A stretch of DNA of 64,000 nt from Cognaticolwellia sediminilitoris. GTDB lineage: Bacteria; Pseudomonadota; Gammaproteobacteria; Enterobacterales; Alteromonadaceae. The DNA is taken from positions 412,170 to 476,169 of the forward strand of contig NBOG01000006.1 of assembly GCA_002104535.1 (NCBI GenBank), given 5' to 3'. The position numbers and the translations under genes were made by a program. The notes under the pieces are model-generated. The model saw only the letters and a list, made by a program, of their open reading frames with translations. It was not told where the DNA came from and ran no database searches. Positions 38,890 to 46,646 of the stretch are shown here, one piece after another (positions within the stretch are counted from its first letter, which is position 1; each line of letters opens with the position of its first letter).

Positions 38890-39053
38890 CACAGCTCTCC
38901 GTGACTCTTTAAAATTACTCGACTATTTCGCTGTTGACCCTGTGCTGCATTAAAGAAAAGCCTACTTCTGTCGATAATACAGATATACTATTCACTATAT
39001 ATCACTAATTCGTTACATTGGATTTTGTCATTATTTTGAGGAAAGCTGCAATT

Positions 39054-40016
39054 ATGCGCTTAACACACTGCTTTATTTTTTTTCTTCTCGTAATCAACAC
39101 TTTAAGCCTTAAGGTTAATTATGCATATGCATACATGCCCGCTGAAGAGCAAGCAGAGCAACAAGCTGAAGAGCAAGATAAAAAAGACACTGAGCAGAAA
39201 AAAACAACTGACACGGATAAGTCAAAACCAGCGGTTAGCACTGAAAAAACTCAAGCAATAATCAATGCCCCTGTAGATGCATTTCAACAACAGCAACAAG
39301 ATATAAAGTACTATCTAAACCAAGAAGAAATAAGCTCACTTTTAGTTGGACCTGACGATTACTTAATCGCTACCAACAAATACACCACCAGGGTTAATAA
39401 AGGCGTGATGGTGCTAATTCCCGACTGGCATCAAAGCATTGCTTCGCCTAACGCACTACAGCAACTTCGTGAAGATTTACCTCCTAAGGGCTGGACAACC
39501 ATTACTTTACATCCACCACATAAACCAGAAAGTTACCCTTCACAGGCTTTTACTGAGCAAGAAAGAGCTGCTGAAAATATCGAAATTTTGACAACCTATA
39601 GGTTAAAGTTTGCTGAAATACTTAAAGCTTTACTCAATCAAGCAAAAACCTATCCTGGTGTAATTATAGTGGTTGCAGAGGGTAATCATAGTGCCGTTGT
39701 TCTCGATACATATCAGCAAGGATTAGTTGGTGAGCCCAGTGCTTTAATAATGCTTAGCAGTTATATGCCAACAATACCTGAGAATGAAAAAATAGCGCAT
39801 CAATTAGCTGCTGCGGACTATCCAATACTGGATTTATATTTAAAACGTGATCATCGATTTGCGATTGAAAACGCAAAAATGAGAAAAAATTCCGCGAAAA
39901 GAGAAATGAAAGTGTTTTATCGACAAAGGCAATTGAGTAATAGAGTTACCGGCTATTACCCCAAAAACACCTTAACCAAAGAAATTATTAGCTGGTTAAG
40001 CACTATCGGTTGGTAA
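39054..40016 (+). CDS. DUF3530 family alpha/beta-hydrolase-like protein
   Basis: A 320-residue exported protein: signal MRLTHCFIFFLLVINT..., ending near AYAY. A low-complexity Glu/Gln/Lys/Thr linker (about 28-80) leads to a DUF3530 domain (about 90-318). The domain shows an alpha/beta-hydrolase-like layout (VLIPDWHQSIASPNA, then VVAEGNHSAVV at the nucleophile-elbow position with a Ser after His). Function in the family is unknown. I chose the ATG at 39054, which starts the signal peptide cleanly and has GAGGAAAG upstream. Confidence 0.78.
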   Translation: MRLTHCFIFFLLVINTLSLKVNYAYAYMPAEEQAEQQAEEQDKKDTEQKKTTDTDKSKPAVSTEKTQAIINAPVDAFQQQQQDIKYYLNQEEISSLLVGPDDYLIATNKYTTRVNKGVMVLIPDWHQSIASPNALQQLREDLPPKGWTTITLHPPHKPESYPSQAFTEQERAAENIEILTTYRLKFAEILKALLNQAKTYPGVIIVVAEGNHSAVVLDTYQQGLVGEPSALIMLSSYMPTIPENEKIAHQLAAADYPILDLYLKRDHRFAIENAKMRKNSAKREMKVFYRQRQLSNRVTGYYPKNTLTKEIISWLSTIGW

Positions 40017-40052
40017 TAGCACTTTATTCATCCTGACTAACCACACCTTGGG

Positions 40053-41123
40053 TTAATCACTAAGGTGATATATAGCAACTTTCCCGTTTGTGCCTGCCGC
40101 TAATATCAATTTATTGTCACTTGCTAAGGTATAGAAGCCTTGATCGTTTTTTAGTGCAGAAGCATCATCAAAAGCTTGCCAATGTACGCCATGATTGTAG
40201 GAAATATCACTGCCTGTTTTTCCTGTAGTCACACAAATGTTATTAATGCAGGTCATTGCGGTACGTAAACCACGCTGACCGGCATCAACCTTTTGCCATT
40301 TATTATCATTAAAAGTAGCTATATTGGCATAGCTTGCTGGCCTTTCAAGGTAATCGCCACCGATCACGAAAACTTGCTGTTTAGTATTAAGTGCTAGTGC
40401 ATAGCCGCCTGAAGTTTGACTTTGTTGAAAAAGTGGCACACTTTGTCGACGCCAGCTTTCTCCGAAGTCATCACTGTAATAAACGGAAGCAGAAAAACCG
40501 CCAGTTGTTATCCAAGCTTGACCATTTTCACCGGTAATTAAGGTATTACCGCTGGCAGCAAAAGCCGCTTCTTTTACTAACATTTTCGGTAACTTAACTT
40601 GCGCTATTCTGCGCCAACTTTTGCCGCCATCTTCGGTTTTTTTAACCATGTAAAAACCGTCTAACGGATCGCCTAATAACAAGCCTGTATCGTTATTCCA
40701 AAAGGCAATAGCATCAAAAAATCCAGCAGGCTCATGGTTTTGTAAAAGTAATTTCCATGTTTGCCCAGCATCAGTGGTTTTATATAAAACCGATTGTTCG
40801 CCCTCGCCAGCGCCCATAACAATTGCAGTGTTGCGATCGAAAACAGCGATATCTCGAAAGTCTGTCATCTTTTCACTAATAACAGAGCGGTTTAACCAGC
40901 TTTTTCCCGCATCAGGGCTAACAAAAACAGTATTATCGCTGCCCGTTACCCAAAGTGTATCTTGAAAAACAGCGCTGCCACGTAACGAGGCCTTAATCGG
41001 TATATCAATTCTTTGCCAAGTAGGCTGCTGTGCGAATAAATCAACGGTAAAAGTAACCGTCAATAAGAAGACAAACATTGATAAGTAGGAGGGACTTTTA
41101 AATGCCATTATAAGTTTTCTCAT
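40053..41123 (-). CDS. Exported BNR-repeat beta-propeller protein (Ycf48-like)
   Basis: A 356-residue protein with a signal peptide (about 1-31, ending LFAQQ). Several BNR/sialidase-type repeats are visible with the SxDxGxxW pattern: SPDAGKSW, TTDAGQTW, TEDGGKSW and SDDFGESW. The repeats build a propeller related to the photosystem-assembly factor Ycf48 and to bacterial oxidoreductase-like proteins. The catalytic residues of sialidases are not evident. Function unknown. It is convergent with the DUF3530 gene. Confidence 0.82.
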   Translation of the reverse strand: MRKLIMAFKSPSYLSMFVFLLTVTFTVDLFAQQPTWQRIDIPIKASLRGSAVFQDTLWVTGSDNTVFVSPDAGKSWLNRSVISEKMTDFRDIAVFDRNTAIVMGAGEGEQSVLYKTTDAGQTWKLLLQNHEPAGFFDAIAFWNNDTGLLLGDPLDGFYMVKKTEDGGKSWRRIAQVKLPKMLVKEAAFAASGNTLITGENGQAWITTGGFSASVYYSDDFGESWRRQSVPLFQQSQTSGGYALALNTKQQVFVIGGDYLERPASYANIATFNDNKWQKVDAGQRGLRTAMTCINNICVTTGKTGSDISYNHGVHWQAFDDASALKNDQGFYTLASDNKLILAAGTNGKVAIYHLSD

Positions 41124-41219
41124 AGCGATATCAGATAAGGTGGAATACTCACTGTTGCAATATTTTCTTATAAATTCAAGCGTTAATAAGCTTGCTTTAT
41201 TAGTTAGTAAATAGAGGGG

Positions 41220-41315
41220 TTATAATTTCACTACACGGTTACTTGCAGTTTCAAGCTCAAGACCACCGTTCAAGTGATAGTGAATGGCTTGTCTGTCGTT
41301 AATGTGTATCTGACC
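41220..41315 (-). pseudogene. Possible 3' gene remnant downstream of yacL
   Basis: A 31-codon open frame with no ATG, bounded by TAG and TAA. It reads like a protein C-terminus (HYHLNGGLELETASNRVVKL). It follows the yacL stop after nine bases (its upstream TAG lies six bases past the yacL end) and is preceded by AGTAGGGTCAGATACACATT. I do not recognise the parent family. It may be the tail of a deleted gene or mobile element, or a chance frame. Confidence 0.3.
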
Positions 41316-41324
41316 CTACTTAAT

Positions 41325-41705
41325 TTAGTGTATTCGAACAAACTTAGCCCAAGACAACAGTATTTCTCTAAAATCTTCTCGGCCACATGAGGATGAGTCT
41401 TGCGCGTCAAAATCAATATTTTCTTCTGTAAGCGAATCGGGCAACTCTTCTAAGCCATCGAGACTTGCATTAGTTTGTACCGTGACATCACCACGATTGA
41501 AGATAACACTGTACTCGCTGCCCGTGATGGTGATTTCTGATTGCTTTTCGTGCTCTATATCTGAAATGGCTGTCAATAACTGCTCCAGCTTTGTTGCGTC
41601 AGCCCCTACTTCTACTTCTAGCCACGGGCCGATAACTTCATGATCAAGTGAAAACTTAGCCATAGCGACACCGGTTATTGGGTCATCTATAAATTGATAT
41701 TCCAT
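41325..41705 (-). CDS. yacL: UPF0231 family protein YacL
   Basis: A 126-residue acidic protein of the UPF0231 family. It aligns with E. coli YacL in the N-terminal MEYQFIDDPITGVAMAKFS, the HEVIGPWLEVEV segment, and the CGREDFREILLSWAKFV ending. The function is unknown. In E. coli yacL lies directly next to acnB. Here acnB is 1.5 kb away and on the other strand with an unrelated gene between them, so the linkage is kept but rearranged. Confidence 0.9.
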   Translation of the reverse strand: MEYQFIDDPITGVAMAKFSLDHEVIGPWLEVEVGADATKLEQLLTAISDIEHEKQSEITITGSEYSVIFNRGDVTVQTNASLDGLEELPDSLTEENIDFDAQDSSSCGREDFREILLSWAKFVRIH

Positions 41706-42031
41706 AAATACCTCTTAATGAAAAACATTCGAAGAGCCCCATTTCAGGGCAAATGAAAACAAGCTAATATTAACGGTAACCACGACAAAAACTTGCCACT
41801 TAATGGTTACCGAACTCAACATTATTACTTGAGTCTAATTGTAGCAAATACCTAGTTATTGACACCTAATTACACGATAAAATCGCTATCTTTTTTTCAC
41901 GACTTTCAATAATTGACTTTATCATCAATACGACTTGAAATTTTACACTGCTAATTTTTCATAAATTGCTTATTTACGATATTAAATATGTTGAAAGTAA
42001 TGCTGTAAATAAGGTATGAAATCAACACTAA
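41706..42031. other. 326-bp AT-rich spacer between yacL and the TonB-like gene
   Basis: This is a divergent intergenic region. I see no gene, strong hairpin or recognisable operator. It must hold the promoters for both flanking genes. A TTGACT at about 41912 is a candidate -35 element on the plus strand without a convincing -10. Confidence 0.4.
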
Positions 42032-42886
42032 TTGAACTTACTGAGTGCTTATGCGTCTACAAATTACTTTATAATTTTAGGTTTTGGCTATTTAGTGATA
42101 AAAGGAACTTACACAGCTGTTTTATTTTCGCTTGTTATTCATGGCGTGATCTTATTGCTAATTATCGTCACTCAACAGCCCAAACAATTAACAATAAAAC
42201 CGCCCCAACAAAACAAGGCGATTAAAAGCTATCTGTATTCTGTTCCAAATTCTGCGCCGAAAATAACGGAAACGAAATTACAACCTATTGATGAGGCACC
42301 ACAAGAAGCAGAGCTTTCGAAACAAGAAAAGAATAAGGAGTTAAATAATAAATTATCTACAAATATACCTGAAGACATTTCACCACCTGATAAAAGCACT
42401 TCGGATGTTGCCCCCTCTGACGAATCAAAAAACGCTGCATCACTAGATACCACGTTACCTGAAGTTAATGTGCTTGAGTCACAACCAAAACCAGCTCCCA
42501 TGCCTGCTCCTGTAAACCGAAAACTCGATAGCTTTACACAATTACAAAGGCTGCGCAGTAAGTTAAATAACAGTGCTGCAATTATTACAGACGGGCCTTA
42601 TCAGAAATATCAGCCGCCTTCAGCCTTTAATCCTAATGCCAAGTCTGTACCTCACTCAGTCCCCTTGAAAGATGAAGAAAAAGAGCGTAGAAAAAACACT
42701 AAAAATATGGGCTCCGGCATCGCGATTACTAAAGGTGATGATGGTGTCTGTGAGATCAGACAAGATCTCAGTGTTTATGGCCTTACTGAAGGGTCTTCTA
42801 TTCAGAAATTTAGCTGTGGAGAAAGCAAATTTGATAAAAGCTTTCGCGAGCATATGAAGAAAGTGAAAACGAAAATTGGAAAATAA
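42032..42886 (+). CDS. TonB-like membrane-anchored protein of unknown function
   Basis: Up to 284 residues. One hydrophobic segment (about 30-50) is followed by a Pro/Lys/Glu/Ser-rich extended region (about 55-180) and a basic C-terminal part with one pair of Cys (CEIRQDLS, SCGESKF). The layout resembles TonB or TolA-type periplasm-spanning proteins, but no TonB C-terminal domain is recognisable. The frame lacks an early ATG: it could start at TTG 42032 or GTG 42095, the latter giving the short cytoplasmic tail usual for such proteins. Function unknown. Confidence 0.6.
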   Translation: MNLLSAYASTNYFIILGFGYLVIKGTYTAVLFSLVIHGVILLLIIVTQQPKQLTIKPPQQNKAIKSYLYSVPNSAPKITETKLQPIDEAPQEAELSKQEKNKELNNKLSTNIPEDISPPDKSTSDVAPSDESKNAASLDTTLPEVNVLESQPKPAPMPAPVNRKLDSFTQLQRLRSKLNNSAAIITDGPYQKYQPPSAFNPNAKSVPHSVPLKDEEKERRKNTKNMGSGIAITKGDDGVCEIRQDLSVYGLTEGSSIQKFSCGESKFDKSFREHMKKVKTKIGK

Positions 42887-43083
42887 TAAGTTTCAATACA
42901 ACCGTAATAGTTCGGTTTTAAGTTAAAGCGCACGGCTCCTTTTTAAATAATACTTAGCAGTTTGTTTCAAATAATCAACTTAGCCTAATAATCGACTATT
43001 ATTAAGCCATCGGTATATAACCTAAATAACTGTTGCTTCTAACGGGTATAGATACCATGAATAGCGTTTATTTTATCAAATGA

Positions 43084-43112
43084 TTCATAGTAGTTAAAAA
43101 ATCAGGTAAAAT
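43084..43112 (+). promoter_or_regulatory. Candidate acnB promoter
   Basis: TTCATA and TAAAAT are separated by 17 bases, about 67 bp before the acnB ATG. The -35 match is weak. The rest of the 292-bp region upstream of acnB shows no other motif that I can name. Confidence 0.35.
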
Positions 43113-43178
43113 AGCCGCAAAATTTCCACAGCTAATGAACGTGTTATTAGCATCTTATAGCTAAAGAGAGAGTATCAA

Positions 43179-45974
43179 ATGAGTCTGTATTTAGAATATA
43201 TAGCAGAAATTGAAAATCGTAAAAATGAGCTAGGCTTAGCACCTAAGCCAATTGATAGCGCTGAATTGTTAGCTGAAATCATCGAGCAAATTAAAGATAA
43301 AGCCCACGCACATCGCGAAGATTCACTTAACTTCTTTATTTACAACACATTACCAGGTACTACAAGTGCAGCTGGCGAAAAAGCTAAGTTCCTTAAACAA
43401 ATCATTTTAGGTGAAAGCGTTGTAGAAGAGATCACGCCAACTTTCGCATTTGAATTGTTATCGCATATGAAAGGTGGTCCTTCAATTGAAGTACTACTTG
43501 ATTTAGCTTTATCAGACGACGCTTCAGTTTCAACAACTGCTGCCGAGGTCTTAAAAACTCAAGTTTTCTTATATGATGCTGACACAGCACGTCTTGAAGC
43601 AGCTTATAAAGCGGGCAATGCCATCGCTAAAGACATTCTTGAAAGCTACGCTAACGCTGAATTTTTCACTAAACTACCTGATATTCCAGAGAAAATTGAC
43701 GTAGTAACTTACATCGCTGGCGAAGGCGATATCTCTACTGACTTGCTATCTCCTGGTCATCAAGCACATTCACGTGCTGACCGTGAATTACACGGCAAGT
43801 GTATGATCACGCCAGAAGCGCAACAAGAAATTAAAGCTCTTCAAGCTAAGCACCCTGAAGCGAAAGTTATGCTTATCGCAGAAAAAGGTACTATGGGTGT
43901 TGGTTCATCACGTATGTCTGGTGTTAACAACGTTGCTTTATGGGCCGGTAAACAAGCGAGTCCATACGTACCATTTATCAACATTGCACCTGTAGTTGCT
44001 GGTACTAACGGTATTTCTCCTATTTTCTTAACGACAGTTGATGTAACTGGCGGTATCGGTCTTGACCTTAAAAACTGGGTTAAGAAAGTTGATGCTAACG
44101 GTAATACGGTAGTTGATGAAAACGGTGATGCGGTATTAGAAGAAGCTTATTCAGTAGCAACCGGTACTGTATTAACGATTGATACTAAAGCGAAAAAATT
44201 ACTCAACGGCGACCAAGAACTGGTTGACGTATCTTCAGCTTTCACTCCGCAAAAAGTCGAGTTCATGAAAGCAGGCGGTTCTTACGCGGTTACATTTGGT
44301 AAGAAATTACAAACTTTTGCCTCTGAGACTTTAGGTGTACCAACTAAACTTGTTTATGCTGCTTCGAAAGAGATTTCACATGAAGGTCAAGGCCTAACTG
44401 CTGTTGAAAAAATATTCAACAGAAATGCTGTTGGTGTGCTTTCTAAAAGCGATCTTCACGCGGGTTCAGATGTTCGCGTTAGAGTAAACATTGTTGGTTC
44501 GCAAGATACTACTGGCCCTATGACATGCCAAGAGCTAGAAGCGATGGCTGCTTCAACTATTTCTCCATTGGTTGACGGTGCATACCAGTCTGGTTGTCAT
44601 ACAGCATCTGTATGGGATAACAAAGCAAAAGCAAACATTCCTAAGCTAATGAGCTTTATGAACAAGTTTGGTCTTATTACTGCGCGTGACCCTAAAGGTG
44701 TTTACCACGCAATGACTGACGTAATTCATAAAGTATTAAATGATATTACAGTCGATGACCGTGCAATTATCATTGGTGGTGACTCACATACTCGTATGTC
44801 TAAAGGCGTAGCTTTTGGTGCTGACTCGGGTACGGTGGCAATCGCTTTAGCAACAGGTGAAGCAGCGATGCCAATCCCTGAGTCTGTAAAAGTTACTTTT
44901 AAAGGCCACATGCAAAGCCACATGGATTTTCGTGACGTGGTTCATGCGACTCAAGCACAAATGCTTAAGCAATTTGGCGGCGAGAACGTATTCCAAGGTC
45001 GTATCATTGAAGTGCATATTGGTACATTAATGGCAGATCAAGCATTTACTTTCACTGATTGGTCTGCAGAAATGAAGGCAAAAGCTTCAATCTGTATCTC
45101 TAATGATGAAACCTTAATTAAGTCAATCGAGCTTGCTAAGAGCCGTATCCAAATCATGATCGACAAGGGTATGGAAAACGAAGCTGGCACGCTTACCGGT
45201 TTAATCGCATTAGCTAACAAGCGTATTGAAGAAGTTAAATCTGGCTCTAACCCTGCATTAGCTCCTGATGATGCTGCTAAGTACTACGCAGAAGTTGTGG
45301 TAGATTTGGATGTAATTGACCAACCAATGATTGCTGATCCTGATGTAAACAACGACGATGCCTCAAAACGTTATACACATGATGTTATTCGTCCAGTGTC
45401 ATACTACAACGACAAGCCAGTAGACTTAGCATTCGTTGGCTCTTGTATGGTACATAAAGGCGACATGCAAATCATCGCGCAAATGTTACGTAACATTGAA
45501 CAGCAAAACGGCAGCGTATCATTTAAAGCGCCATTAGTTGTTGCGCCACCAACTTACAACATAGTTGATGAGTTAAAAGCTGAAGGTGACTGGGATATTC
45601 TTAAAAAATACTCAGGCTTTGAATTTGATGATGCTAACCCGAAAGGCGAAGCACGTACTAAATATGAAAACATTATGTATTTAGAACGCCCAGGTTGTAA
45701 TTTATGTATGGGTAACCAAGAAAAAGCTGAACCAGGTGATACAGTTATTGCAACCTCAACACGCTTATTCCAAGGCCGTGTTGTAGCAGATACTGCCGAG
45801 AAAAAAGGTGAATCTTTACTAGGTTCTACGCCATTAGTTGTACTTTCAGCGGTATTGGGTCGTTTCCCATCAATCGAAGAATACAAAAGCGCTGTAGAAG
45901 GCATAGACTTAACTAAGTTTACACCGCCTACTGAAGAAATGAGCACTAAGTACGTACCTATTAAAATGGTATAA
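43179..45974 (+). CDS. acnB: Aconitate hydratase B / 2-methylisocitrate dehydratase, long form
   Basis: A 931-residue TCA-cycle enzyme that interconverts citrate and isocitrate; AcnB can also act on 2-methylisocitrate. The HEAT-like domain is N-terminal, followed by the swivel domain. The [4Fe-4S] cluster ligands are Cys756 (GSCMVHKGD), Cys840 and Cys843 (PGCNLCMGN). It is about 65 residues longer than E. coli AcnB (865), and segments such as ASLNFFIYNTL-like DSLNFFIYNTLPGTTSAAGE and DVTGGIGLDLKNWVKKVD resemble the AcnB form that I know from Bacteroidota rather than the enterobacterial one. That comparison is from memory. AGAGAGAG precedes the ATG. Confidence 0.93.
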   Translation: MSLYLEYIAEIENRKNELGLAPKPIDSAELLAEIIEQIKDKAHAHREDSLNFFIYNTLPGTTSAAGEKAKFLKQIILGESVVEEITPTFAFELLSHMKGGPSIEVLLDLALSDDASVSTTAAEVLKTQVFLYDADTARLEAAYKAGNAIAKDILESYANAEFFTKLPDIPEKIDVVTYIAGEGDISTDLLSPGHQAHSRADRELHGKCMITPEAQQEIKALQAKHPEAKVMLIAEKGTMGVGSSRMSGVNNVALWAGKQASPYVPFINIAPVVAGTNGISPIFLTTVDVTGGIGLDLKNWVKKVDANGNTVVDENGDAVLEEAYSVATGTVLTIDTKAKKLLNGDQELVDVSSAFTPQKVEFMKAGGSYAVTFGKKLQTFASETLGVPTKLVYAASKEISHEGQGLTAVEKIFNRNAVGVLSKSDLHAGSDVRVRVNIVGSQDTTGPMTCQELEAMAASTISPLVDGAYQSGCHTASVWDNKAKANIPKLMSFMNKFGLITARDPKGVYHAMTDVIHKVLNDITVDDRAIIIGGDSHTRMSKGVAFGADSGTVAIALATGEAAMPIPESVKVTFKGHMQSHMDFRDVVHATQAQMLKQFGGENVFQGRIIEVHIGTLMADQAFTFTDWSAEMKAKASICISNDETLIKSIELAKSRIQIMIDKGMENEAGTLTGLIALANKRIEEVKSGSNPALAPDDAAKYYAEVVVDLDVIDQPMIADPDVNNDDASKRYTHDVIRPVSYYNDKPVDLAFVGSCMVHKGDMQIIAQMLRNIEQQNGSVSFKAPLVVAPPTYNIVDELKAEGDWDILKKYSGFEFDDANPKGEARTKYENIMYLERPGCNLCMGNQEKAEPGDTVIATSTRLFQGRVVADTAEKKGESLLGSTPLVVLSAVLGRFPSIEEYKSAVEGIDLTKFTPPTEEMSTKYVPIKMV

Positions 45975-45988
45975 GCTCTTGTTATCTT

Positions 45989-46021
45989 CCTAGTTAACGT
46001 TCCTCATCAACGTTGACTAGG
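45989..46021 (+). other. First hairpin downstream of acnB
   Basis: A 13-bp stem CCTAGTTAACGTT / AACGTTGACTAGG (one G-U pair in RNA) with a 7-base loop, 14 bases past the acnB stop. It has no T run, so it is not a simple terminator. It could protect the 3' end or be a processing site. Confidence 0.75.
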
Positions 46022-46022
46022 T

Positions 46023-46052
46023 TTCTAGCTCAACCTAATAGTTGAGCTAGAA
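46023..46052 (+). other. Second hairpin downstream of acnB
   Basis: A perfect 12-bp stem TTCTAGCTCAAC / GTTGAGCTAGAA with a 6-base loop, one base after the first hairpin. There is no T run. Confidence 0.78.
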
Positions 46053-46070
46053 TACAGATAAGCAGAATCG

Positions 46071-46102
46071 AAAAAGGTTACTTATTATAAGTAACCTTTT
46101 TT
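46071..46102 (+). terminator. Terminator of acnB
   Basis: A perfect 13-bp stem AAAAGGTTACTTA / TAAGTAACCTTTT with a 3-base loop and a T run. It is the third hairpin in a row after acnB. Confidence 0.92.
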
Positions 46103-46169
46103 ATTGCCAAACAATGAACACTCTGATTAAACACCGTCAATTATAGTGTTGAAACTCAGGTTTTATCGG

Positions 46170-46511
46170 CTACCGATTAGGACACTCAATATTTGCCGAT
46201 AGAGACGGCATGATCATATTTGGGAACGCCAACTTATCATCAAAGCGCTCTACCCCTTCAAGTACTTCAATTTTAAAACCATAACTTTGACAAATACGTA
46301 AAGACCGGCGCATTAAAAAAGTCGCCAACTTACTAAATTCAGTATTTTGCTTAGCAATAACCTGTAGGTGGTATTTACCGTTTTCTAAATCAGTTTGTTT
46401 AAATTGCACTTCGTGATCAAAGTCCCACTGCGAGGCACCATTAGGTGTCGGTTTATTGCTAGCGCACGCAGTGAGGATTAATACTAGGAATAAGCAGATT
46501 GTATATTTCAT
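46170..46511 (-). CDS. Small hypothetical lipoprotein (113 aa)
   Basis: The signal MKYTICLFLVLILTACAS ends in lipobox LTAC, so Cys16 is probably lipidated. The rest is a compact, mixed domain with two further Cys residues (RICQSYGF, ANIECPNR) that could form a disulfide. I chose the ATG at 46511, with AAGGGAATT upstream, over an 18-residue longer frame that would bury the signal. Similar small lipoproteins with a late Cys pair are common in Alteromonadales without known function. Confidence 0.75.
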   Translation of the reverse strand: MKYTICLFLVLILTACASNKPTPNGASQWDFDHEVQFKQTDLENGKYHLQVIAKQNTEFSKLATFLMRRSLRICQSYGFKIEVLEGVERFDDKLAFPNMIMPSLSANIECPNR

Positions 46512-46597
46512 AAAATTAATTCCCTTATAAATCAAAAAATTAATTATAACAGTATAGTTTGGCAATGGAGTTTAGGCTATAGCCAAGCTTCAAAGAC

Positions 46598-46625
46598 AAA
46601 AAAGCCAGCTACTATGCTGGCTTTT
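46598..46625 (-). terminator. Terminator of the S9 peptidase gene
   Basis: The stem AAAAGCCAGC / GCTGGCTTTT with a 6-base loop is followed by a T run on the minus strand. It is the same stem as the valS and lpdA terminators. Confidence 0.9.
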
Positions 46626-46646
46626 CAAGTTGAGCAGTTGGTTCAG

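Noticed and set aside
42016..42225. 69-codon frame starting at ATG 42016 with a good AAGG
   Set aside because: The product has no membrane or family signal and is out of frame with the longer gene; it is kept only as a possible frameshift clue.
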